Below are positions 1-6,258 of a DNA stretch of 6,258 bases, piece after piece. Position 1 is the stretch's first letter. The number at the start of each line of letters is the position of its first letter. Below the pieces are notes generated by a model that was not told where the DNA came from, ran no database searches, and saw only the letters and a program-made list of their open reading frames with translations. The position numbers and the translations under genes are program-made. Location: contig PLXD01000079.1 of NCBI GenBank assembly GCA_003151295.1, positions 554-6,811 on the forward strand. Reading direction: 5' to 3'. Source of the DNA: Chitinophagaceae bacterium (GTDB taxonomy: Bacteria > Bacteroidota > Bacteroidia > Chitinophagales > Chitinophagaceae).

Positions 1-148
1 AGGTGTTCACACCGAGGATATACATGACCGCAAACAGGATTAAAATGGCGATCATCCCTCCGCCGAGATACCAGATATACTGCGCTTTGAGGCCCTTAAA
101 TTCTATTGCCTTATTTACGCCCTTATTGATCGCATATACACTACTCAT
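1..148 (-). CDS. traF: Conjugative transposon protein TraF (DUF4133 family), 5' part only
   Basis: Small inner-membrane component of the Bacteroides-type conjugation (mating-pair formation) machinery; the family is known as TraF or DUF4133. The ATG is at 148-146 and 49 codons are visible before the gene leaves the window. The translation begins MSSVYAINKGVNKAIEFKGL and continues KAQYIWYLGGGMIAILILF. The pattern INKG-x4-IEFKGLKAQY followed at once by a glycine-rich hydrophobic stretch is the family signature as I know it. Residues about 25-46 are hydrophobic and form one likely membrane segment; the family, usually about 90-110 residues, normally has a second one beyond the edge. It starts 13 bases after the stop of the methyltransferase-helicase gene, so it is probably co-transcribed with it. 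There is no Shine-Dalgarno site. traG (the VirB4-like ATPase) would be expected next, but that is inference. The family call is firm although the gene is truncated by the window. Confidence 0.87.
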   Translation of the reverse strand, partial: MSSVYAINKGVNKAIEFKGLKAQYIWYLGGGMIAILILFAVMYILGVNT

Positions 149-161
149 GGTGTTTCATTTT
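149..161 (-). promoter_or_regulatory. A-rich translation initiation leader of traF, no Shine-Dalgarno
   Basis: The 13 bases between the upstream TGA and the traF ATG read AAAATGAAACACC on the coding strand. There is no AGGAGG-like site. A residues fall at -13 to -10, -7 to -5 and -3, the A-rich pattern typical of Bacteroidota starts. The internal ATG (158-156) is out of frame and stops after five codons, so the ATG at 148 is the real start. The gap leaves no room for a promoter or a terminator. Confidence 0.55.
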
Positions 162-3100
162 TCACATGCTGAATCGTGGTCCTTTTTTCCCGGCGGCAGC
201 GGACAGGCTTTGTTGCAGCGCCGTGCGGTGCAATAGCTCCTTGACCCGGTCGCTCATGGGAAATATCTTCGCTTCCGTTCCTTCCTCCTGGTCTGTCTGA
301 ACCGGGTTGTCGCCCGACTTCATGACGACCACCGGCGTCTCCGTATGCACGTCTCCGGGCGGCCCCGGCCCTTTTTGCAGGGATACCGTAATGGTTCGTT
401 CGAGGTCGGATAATTCGCGTTGTAGTTCCTTTAGTTCCCCTTCTTTGGCAAAGGGCTTTTGAATGAGCTGCTCCAGCATAGGGATCTCCTGCGTTATCTT
501 GTTCAGTTCCTCCTGGTGTCTCTCTACCAGGTGATCCACCCGGTCGATGGCATGCAGGAAATTCCGGGCAGCGAGTTTGGGATTATCCATGTTGGGTTGA
601 CCGCCGTTATAATTGTATTTGATACCGCTGGCCGGATTGACCGCATAGAAGTCATTCTGGTATTGCCCACTCGTGCGATAGGTTGCTGCCGGGTGGGAGC
701 GGATATACAGGTCAAAGCCATAGAGATTTCCAATCTTATCTTCTCTATCCGTGTTTTCCAGCGGTTTGTATTGGACAAACTGCCCAATCAGGTATTTGCC
801 AATGGTTTCCGGGTCCGTACTATCGAGATGGGATAGGTGAATAGGGTTTATCTTCGTCCCATCCTTTTCAAAACGCAGGTTCGATTTATACAAGGCCTGA
901 TCCGTCCGTAGCTTCCCCACCAGGACAGTATCCTTTTGTTTATCCATCCTTAAATTGTCCACCTTGCCTTTTGCCCGGCTGACTTCGCGAAAATGTGCTC
1001 CCCGGAGACTTTCCAGCACCCCGATCTTTTTTTCGATGCGGGACTTTTCCAGCAAGCTGGTATCCCCGGATAGGATGGCGATGTACTCGGAAAAGTTCAT
1101 GCCGCTCTGCTCATCCATCGCCCCCTCGTCAATGCTGCGCGTGTGCAGGCTGGAATTTTTCATCTGGCTGATGAACGTCTGCTTGTTTTTGAGTAGGTTG
1201 AATTTGTAATTGTCCAGGGTCTGCTCTACGGCGTAGATATAATTCTTTACCTCGTTGTTAAAGTGCTCTTTGGCAAGCACATTCCCCTGCCGGGCTCCCC
1301 GGCCGTTTCGTTGTTCCAGTTCCGAAGGCTTCCAGGGAATGTCCAGGTGATGCATGGCGACAACCCTGCGTTGTACATTCAACCCCGTACCCGCTTTATC
1401 GGTACTGCCCAGCAGTATCCGGATCTCTCCCCGGTTCATCTTTTTGAACAGTTCCGGTTTCTTCTTATCCGTCCAATCATGGATATAGGTGATCTCAAAG
1501 GGAGGTATATCAAAATCCCGGATCAGCTTCTCTTTCAGGGCATCGTAGATATTGAACTGGTCCGGCTTGGGCGTCCCGATATCCGAAAAGATGATCTGCG
1601 TTCCCTTGTGCTCCTGGCTCTGGCGGTATAGTTCCGCCACCTTCCGGGCGCATACATTGACTTTATTATCGGGATGATCATCATATTCCGGGATGACCAG
1701 CCGCATGTCCGCTGACATCTTCTTGGCGTAATTGGTGGCGATCAGCATCCGGCCCTTGTCTTCTTCCTTGCTTAAGGGGGCCCTGCCGATTAACGTAGCA
1801 TCTCCGGTCTTAGCAAACTCCATGAGCTTTCGGATAAAATCCTGCTGATCCGGGGTCGGCGCAATATTGACCAGCTCTTCCGCCAGAACCGGCTTGTCCA
1901 GGTGGATATGCCTGGCCGTCTTGTAGTCGGTAATCTCGTTATAGAACAGGGCCAGCTCAGGCACCTTTATGAAATGCCGGAACCGTTCTTTGGCAATGAT
2001 TTCATTGGTGATCGAAAATTCGAAATCGGTCGTTTTGCGGGCAAATACGGCGGCCCACCCATCGAAATTTTCGATCCGCTGCCTTTCCAGTTCCCTGGGT
2101 CGGAGGTACTTGAACAGCAGGTACATTTCTGTCAGGCTGTTAGAGATAGGCGTACCAGATAGGAAAGTGACACATAGGTCGGCATTGAACTGGTCCTGCA
2201 GGCTGCGGACAGCAAAGAGCATATTCGTTGCTTTTTGGCTGCCTTCTATATTACCCAGGCCTGCCACCCGGTTATGCCGGGTCGTGAACATCAGGTTCTT
2301 AAACTTATGGGCTTCGTCCACAAACAAATGATCGATGCCCATGTCCCTGAAATTAATGTCGGCATCCTTTTTCCCTTCGATCCGGGTGGCCACCTCCCGT
2401 AAACTGGCTTGCAGGTTACTCTTGCGAACCTGTAAGCCCTTCAGCATTCTTTTGCTCATCTCACCGCCCAGCTCTTCCAGGGTTTCCAGGTCTTTGCCCA
2501 GGTTATCGAGTTCGCTGCGCAATATCCGCTGCTGTATCTCCGGCGATTGCGGAATCTTCCCAAACTGATCATGGGTCAGGATCACACAGTCCCAGTTATT
2601 ATTTTTGATGGCAAAGAACAATTGTTGCCGTTTGTCCTGGGTAAAATCATTCTCCCCGGGCGCCAGGATACGGGCTTGTGGATAGGCTTTCCGGTAGGTT
2701 TCCGCGATCTGGCTCACATTGGCTTTCAGTGCCAGGATCATGGGTTTTCGAACAATGCCCAGGCGTTTCATTTCCTGTGCCGCCACGATCATCGTCAGGG
2801 TTTTTCCCAGTCCTACTTCATGATCCACCAATGCGCCCCTGTTTTGCACGATGCGCCATACCGCGTTCTTTTGGGAACTGTACAGGTCGTCGATCCCAAG
2901 CCCCTCTTTGTCGAGTCCCGGAAAGCGCAGGTGATATCCATCATATTCACGCAGGACATAACAGTTGTAGGTATCATTGTAAAGCCTGGTTACCTGCTTT
3001 TTTTCCTCGTCTGGAAGCTCTTGCATCCACTGCCCGAACCGGCCCCGGATGGATTCAATTTTCTGATGCGCGAGCTGGGTCGCGTCATTGTCCGGAATCC

Positions 3101-5756
3101 GGATCGTGGTATTATCCGGGCCGTCTATTTCATAGGTAAAGAAGGGGGCCGTATTTTCGAGCGCATGTTCCAGGAGCGCATTGCCATACATTTTATGGCC
3201 CCCTTTCGGCTGTACCGCGTATTCCTCCGTTAGCTTTCCATTTCTGCCGTCCGTGGTGACCCGGAAGGTATCCAGTGAGGACAGGTGCGTAACCGTTGTT
3301 TCCAGTTCAAATAAGTCCGTGGCAAACCGGCTGTAAAAGCCGGTCGGCATCCACCGTTCTCCCAGGTTAAAATCCAGCAGCTCAAACGGAATCAGCTCCG
3401 GCTCCACCTTGCGGATCGCCTCCAGGCTGCGCCGCAGCTCAGAATTGTTTTCATCACCGGCTACAGCCTTCTCCGCTACTTGTAACTTTTCCACCACATT
3501 GCCGGCCAGGTACTGATCGGAAGTCTCCCACGCTCCGGTGGCAGGGTTCACGTAAATATGGTTACCGAGCGCCTGGACGGTGGCTTCCTCGTTCTGACGG
3601 GTGGCAGACCCGATAAACGCAATATCCACTTTTCCGGTATCGTTGAGGCACCGGGCGAGTGCGTCCACCGGATCATCCGTTACGAACTTTTCCTGTGTTG
3701 CGACCAGGCTGCCCGCCAAAATATCCGCCTTGACAAATTGATCTTCCTCCCGGCGCTCCAAACTGGCTAGCACGATGGAACCAAAGGCCGTATCCTGCTG
3801 GATCAGTTTGCGGTTACCCGGTGTATTGAGCACCCCATATGCCCCGGTAAATTCTTCGTAGGAACTGTTCAGTTCCTTTCGCAGCTCCGGATAAGCTGTC
3901 TGATCCAAAGATTCCTTTTCGTACAGTGCGAAATATTGATCCCGGACCCGGACATAACGCTCAAAGAACAGCTTGTCCTTTTCATTCGCGGGAATAGCCT
4001 GGAAGGTGGCCTGGTCATTTTCCTTATCCACCTCTTTCAACAGTCCGATCTGCCCCTGGTGAACGACCAGCACACCTTCTTTATAGAAAGGTTTTAATCG
4101 GGTAAATACACCCGACAGGTCATTATCCAGGGAAAAAATTCCTTCCAGGCTTTTATCCCCCTGGTACAGGTATGCATGGTCATAGCGTTTGAGTTCCCTG
4201 GACAACTCCTCCAGAGACGCTTTCAATGCGGCGCCGTTTATCCACTTTGCCGGAAAACGAATTTGATCCACATTGGAATACAGCTTGTACCGGTATTGGT
4301 TATTCTCTTTTGCTTTCGCGGTGACCAACACCAGGCTTTCATGATCCGGATGATCGCCCGTCCGGATAGTCGCGATGATACGGGCCGACGCCCGCTGCAC
4401 CTGCTTTTCATCGCTTTCCGAGATATAGGCAGATGCCCGGCCCGCCGACTGCGCCGGAGCGCTGTCGAATAGCCCCAACTGGGCAATAGAAACGACCTGC
4501 TTCGATTCCGGCGGCGGAAGGAATGTAAATTTTTGCCTTTTTTCCCTCACCGCCGCCTGGCTAACAGCAGCTTGCTGGCCAAAAGAAGTCTGTAGCGACG
4601 TCCACGCCTGTTTGTTAAATCGGCCGTCTATTCCTTCCCGCAAAATGGCTGCTAACCGCTCCCCGATTTCTTCTATCGGCCCTCTTTGCCAGACAGTCTG
4701 ATGCGCTTTCCCGTATTGATCCTTACCTGGTTTGACTTCATCCCCCAGGAGGATCTCCGGATGACGATGGAGGTACGCATTGATTGTATAAGGGCCAAAT
4801 TCGTTCTCCTGTCCCACCGTACCGGCCAGCAATTTCTCCTCCTCCGATAAAGACATCTTCCCCTCATTTTTTTGTACAATCAGTAAATGGCTGGGCGTTT
4901 CCGCATCGCCCGTATCCTTCATGAGGTTATCGGGCATCACAGACAGGCTTACAAAATCGGCCTTACCGAACAGGTACTGCCGGGCAGCCCTGTTTGACGG
5001 GCTGTTCAGGAAACCATCGGTCGTGATATAGGCCAGCATACCGCCGTTGCCGATCTTGTCCAGGCCCTTGACGAAGAAATAGGTATGGATTTTACCGGAT
5101 AAATTCCTGTCCGGATACACCGGATCATAGACCGGAAAATTGCCGAAGGGAATATTACTGACGATCAGATCGGCCTTACCGTTATCATTCACCGGAGCAT
5201 CCTCCAGTCCGCTGATATGGACGTTGCTTTCCACCGGCATAGTCGAAAGTAATGCCTGAAGCACCTTTCCCGTCAGCATGTCCTTTTCGACGGCAGTCAC
5301 CAGTGCTATGGAAGGAAAATAATTCGGGCTCTCCGTCAGGAAAATACCGGCCCCGCTGCTGGGCTCATACAGACGCTTCGGTTCAATGCCTTGTTCCTTT
5401 AGAATGCCGTACAACGTTTCAGGAACAACCGGTGGCGTGTAAAAGGCCGTGAGTACGCTATTTTTGAGCGAATCCACGGTTTGCTGGTACTGCACCTCCG
5501 TGAGATGGTTTTGCAGCAGCTCATGCAGGCCCTTCACGGGATCGAATAACCGCATGTCTTCCCCGGTAGCATGCAACTTTTCCCATTCTTCCCGGTTGGT
5601 GTTGGGGTACAGAATCGCTTTAATGCCCCCGAAACCGGCATACTTTTTTAACTTCTCTACCTCTTCCGGGTCGAGCACATCCCCCCGCTTCCATGCCAGG
5701 GCCACCCGGATCGCGGCAATATTATCACTTAGTTTCTTATGCACTTTGTAAGCCAT
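162..5756 (-). CDS. N6-adenine DNA methyltransferase / SNF2-like helicase fusion of a conjugative element
   Basis: A 1864-residue cytoplasmic DNA-acting protein. Residues about 1-60 carry the family N-terminus (DNIAAIR; KYAGFGG at 38-44). The methyltransferase domain (about 100-330) shows FYTPP (105-109, motif X), EPSSGAGIF (131-139, motif I, S-adenosylmethionine binding), VEKD (156-159) and SNIPFG (200-205, catalytic motif IV). A linker follows with PPPES and QLGLF (426-430), then a probably beta-rich part (about 440-590) and a conserved-looking central domain (about 590-816; [12 protein letters not shown] at 747-758). The helicase spans about 950-1500: VGLGKT (981-986, Walker A, Lys985), DEAH (1147-1150), SGTP (1200-1203), [12 protein letters not shown] (1451-1462) and [10 protein letters not shown] (1482-1491). 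A coiled-coil-like insert (about 1070-1130) separates ILTHDQF from DEAH. The C-terminus has further helical segments and a Pro/Gly/Glu/Thr-rich tail. No nuclease motif is seen, so it is not an evident restriction enzyme. The [17 protein letters not shown] start matches relatives, and no internal stop or frameshift is present. Substrate sequence and in vivo role are inferred, not shown. Confidence 0.9.
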   Translation of the reverse strand: MAYKVHKKLSDNIAAIRVALAWKRGDVLDPEEVEKLKKYAGFGGIKAILYPNTNREEWEKLHATGEDMRLFDPVKGLHELLQNHLTEVQYQQTVDSLKNSVLTAFYTPPVVPETLYGILKEQGIEPKRLYEPSSGAGIFLTESPNYFPSIALVTAVEKDMLTGKVLQALLSTMPVESNVHISGLEDAPVNDNGKADLIVSNIPFGNFPVYDPVYPDRNLSGKIHTYFFVKGLDKIGNGGMLAYITTDGFLNSPSNRAARQYLFGKADFVSLSVMPDNLMKDTGDAETPSHLLIVQKNEGKMSLSEEEKLLAGTVGQENEFGPYTINAYLHRHPEILLGDEVKPGKDQYGKAHQTVWQRGPIEEIGERLAAILREGIDGRFNKQAWTSLQTSFGQQAAVSQAAVREKRQKFTFLPPPESKQVVSIAQLGLFDSAPAQSAGRASAYISESDEKQVQRASARIIATIRTGDHPDHESLVLVTAKAKENNQYRYKLYSNVDQIRFPAKWINGAALKASLEELSRELKRYDHAYLYQGDKSLEGIFSLDNDLSGVFTRLKPFYKEGVLVVHQGQIGLLKEVDKENDQATFQAIPANEKDKLFFERYVRVRDQYFALYEKESLDQTAYPELRKELNSSYEEFTGAYGVLNTPGNRKLIQQDTAFGSIVLASLERREEDQFVKADILAGSLVATQEKFVTDDPVDALARCLNDTGKVDIAFIGSATRQNEEATVQALGNHIYVNPATGAWETSDQYLAGNVVEKLQVAEKAVAGDENNSELRRSLEAIRKVEPELIPFELLDFNLGERWMPTGFYSRFATDLFELETTVTHLSSLDTFRVTTDGRNGKLTEEYAVQPKGGHKMYGNALLEHALENTAPFFTYEIDGPDNTTIRIPDNDATQLAHQKIESIRGRFGQWMQELPDEEKKQVTRLYNDTYNCYVLREYDGYHLRFPGLDKEGLGIDDLYSSQKNAVWRIVQNRGALVDHEVGLGKTLTMIVAAQEMKRLGIVRKPMILALKANVSQIAETYRKAYPQARILAPGENDFTQDKRQQLFFAIKNNNWDCVILTHDQFGKIPQSPEIQQRILRSELDNLGKDLETLEELGGEMSKRMLKGLQVRKSNLQASLREVATRIEGKKDADINFRDMGIDHLFVDEAHKFKNLMFTTRHNRVAGLGNIEGSQKATNMLFAVRSLQDQFNADLCVTFLSGTPISNSLTEMYLLFKYLRPRELERQRIENFDGWAAVFARKTTDFEFSITNEIIAKERFRHFIKVPELALFYNEITDYKTARHIHLDKPVLAEELVNIAPTPDQQDFIRKLMEFAKTGDATLIGRAPLSKEEDKGRMLIATNYAKKMSADMRLVIPEYDDHPDNKVNVCARKVAELYRQSQEHKGTQIIFSDIGTPKPDQFNIYDALKEKLIRDFDIPPFEITYIHDWTDKKKPELFKKMNRGEIRILLGSTDKAGTGLNVQRRVVAMHHLDIPWKPSELEQRNGRGARQGNVLAKEHFNNEVKNYIYAVEQTLDNYKFNLLKNKQTFISQMKNSSLHTRSIDEGAMDEQSGMNFSEYIAILSGDTSLLEKSRIEKKIGVLESLRGAHFREVSRAKGKVDNLRMDKQKDTVLVGKLRTDQALYKSNLRFEKDGTKINPIHLSHLDSTDPETIGKYLIGQFVQYKPLENTDREDKIGNLYGFDLYIRSHPAATYRTSGQYQNDFYAVNPASGIKYNYNGGQPNMDNPKLAARNFLHAIDRVDHLVERHQEELNKITQEIPMLEQLIQKPFAKEGELKELQRELSDLERTITVSLQKGPGPPGDVHTETPVVVMKSGDNPVQTDQEEGTEAKIFPMSDRVKELLHRTALQQSLSAAAGKKGPRFSM

Positions 5757-5774
5757 ACCACACGTTTTTCATTT
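5757..5774 (-). promoter_or_regulatory. A-rich translation initiation leader of the methyltransferase-helicase gene
   Basis: The 18 bases between the DUF1896-like stop and the large gene's ATG read AAATGAAAAACGTGTGGT on the coding strand. No Shine-Dalgarno site is present. A run of five A lies at -13 to -9, the same zone as before the other two genes. An out-of-frame ATG at 5772-5770 opens a short reading frame across the true start. The shortness of the gap argues for translation from a shared transcript. Confidence 0.5.
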
Positions 5775-6212
5775 TCACTGGTTGTCTGTTACATATTCCC
5801 GGATGATCCCGATGATAGCGTAGCGCAAAAATTTGGCATCCTCGCTCGCTTCATTAAAACCATATGCGTCAAAGACAGGAGCGCATACATCGATCAGGTT
5901 GATCACTTCGTAGATAAGTATGCCGGTTTCCTGCCACTCATCATACTCCGCCTTAAATTCCTCCTCCAGGATCGTAGACAGATAATTGAATTTGGAGGGG
6001 CCGAGCTCCCTCGTGAGCGCATCCATGCAGAGCTCTTCTACGATGTATACAGGTTTACCCGCTGCCAGCAATACCGCCGCAAATTCCTCCAGGGCTTGCA
6101 CCTTTGCTTCCAGATACATGGTTACCTCCCCTTCCTGCTGAAGGAGAACGAACACATCGGGGTGATTGACCACCAGGTACTCGAGCAATTTTTTGATCAG
6201 TAGTTCTTGCAT
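5775..6212 (-). CDS. DUF1896-like small acidic protein
   Basis: A 145-residue soluble protein of unknown function. Length, all-helical look and context fit DUF1896, a family of about 140 residues known from Bacteroides and Porphyromonas, often near element-borne methylase-helicase genes. Family-like parts are the opening LLIKKLLEYLVVNHPDVF (residues 4-21, helix then NHPD), the central SKFNYLSTILEEEF and a final helical segment KFLRYAIIGIIREYV. It is strongly acidic: I count about 27 Asp/Glu against 10 Lys/Arg. There is no signal peptide, membrane segment or catalytic motif that I can see. The ATG at 6212 is the first in-frame start. The frame stays open to the right edge for 15 more codons but offers no ATG, GTG or TTG, and 145 residues already matches the family length. 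It lies 18 bases upstream of the methyltransferase-helicase gene, so a role with that protein (partner, regulator or inhibitor) is plausible but only inferred. The family call is by resemblance, moderate certainty. Confidence 0.68.
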   Translation of the reverse strand: MQELLIKKLLEYLVVNHPDVFVLLQQEGEVTMYLEAKVQALEEFAAVLLAAGKPVYIVEELCMDALTRELGPSKFNYLSTILEEEFKAEYDEWQETGILIYEVINLIDVCAPVFDAYGFNEASEDAKFLRYAIIGIIREYVTDNQ

Positions 6213-6258
6213 GGCGCTTGCTTTTTTAGCGTTTATGACACACCGAAAAACGATTTTA
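6213..6258 (-). promoter_or_regulatory. Leader of the DUF1896-like gene with A-run; upstream gene not visible
   Basis: These 46 bases to the window edge hold no recognisable gene. A run of six A (6222-6227 read on the minus strand) lies at -15 to -10 of the ATG, where Bacteroidota starts are usually A-rich; there is no Shine-Dalgarno site. I see no convincing Bacteroidota promoter (TTTG at -33 with TAnnTTTG at -7) in the visible part, so the operon promoter is probably outside. A weak 4-bp inverted repeat (CGCT/AGCG) flanks the A-run and is probably chance. Confidence 0.35.

Noticed and set aside
149..161. Terminator or promoter between the large gene and traF
   Set aside because: Only 13 bases, no inverted repeat and no promoter-like hexamers.
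3..236. 77-codon open frame on the plus strand at the left edge
   Set aside because: Antisense to traF and the end of the large gene; its hydrophobic look comes from reading the complement of a membrane-segment gene.
2547..3233. 228-codon open frame on the plus strand
   Set aside because: Wholly antisense to the helicase motif region of the large gene; the translation has no recognisable domain and is explained by codon bias of the opposite strand.
4238..4486. 82-codon minus-strand frame inside the large gene, and similar ones at 524-787 and 4673-4879
   Set aside because: Out-of-frame shadows in Arg/Ser-rich translation; no frameshift is needed because the main frame is intact and full of motifs.
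4985..5004. CAGCCC/GGGCTG inverted repeat with an 8-base loop
   Set aside because: Six-base stem inside a coding region, no U-run and no position that suggests control; expected by chance in sequence of this GC content.
162..5756. Restriction-modification enzyme or DISARM/BREX-type defence gene
   Set aside because: No nuclease motif, no companion genes of those systems, and neighbours are conjugation genes; the architecture fits the methylase-helicase cargo of conjugative elements better.
5739..6203. 154-codon open frame on the plus strand
   Set aside because: Antisense to the DUF1896-like gene, which has better family resemblance, correct length and operon context.
6213..6258. In-frame N-terminal extension of the DUF1896-like protein
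   Set aside because: The frame is open to the edge but has no ATG, GTG or TTG in view, and the protein from the ATG at 6212 already has the family length and begins with the family's first helix.

Overview
The window looks like an internal piece of a Bacteroidota conjugative element (an ICE/conjugative transposon, or possibly a conjugative plasmid). All genes lie on the minus strand, so transcription runs from the right edge to the left. Three things point to Bacteroidota: the left gene matches the small TraF (DUF4133) protein of Bacteroides-type transfer operons, the right gene resembles DUF1896, and no gene has a Shine-Dalgarno site, while each has an A-run about 9-15 bases before its ATG. 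GC content is near 50% by eye. That would suit environmental groups such as Chitinophagaceae or Sphingobacteriaceae better than low-GC Bacteroides, but this is only a guess.

Layout in transcription order: about 46 bases of leader at the right edge (6213-6258); a 145-residue acidic DUF1896-like protein (5775-6212); an 18-base gap; a single 1864-residue protein filling about 90% of the window (162-5756); a 13-base gap; and the first 49 codons of traF (1-148), which runs off the left edge. The gaps are too short for a promoter or terminator, so the genes are almost certainly one operon. No RNA gene, insertion sequence, CRISPR array, att site or origin was seen. The plus strand holds only antisense shadows.

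The giant protein fuses an N-terminal adenine-specific (N6) DNA methyltransferase domain with a C-terminal SNF2-like superfamily 2 helicase/translocase domain. The catalytic motifs are in order and intact, and no nuclease motif was seen. Between the two lie a linker with a QLGLF pentapeptide that fits the sliding-clamp-binding consensus, a probably beta-rich segment, and a conserved-looking central domain of unknown fold. Proteins of this type are common cargo of Bacteroidota conjugative elements and large phages, where they are thought to act on element or host DNA. The likely job here is modification, and perhaps remodelling or protection, of DNA during or after transfer. The acidic DUF1896-like protein is a candidate partner or regulator.

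Most worth a second look: the clamp-binding-like motif, the methyltransferase-helicase fusion without a nuclease, the NIPF form of methyltransferase motif IV, the direct junction to traF where traE would be expected, and overlapping mini-ORFs at both gene junctions.
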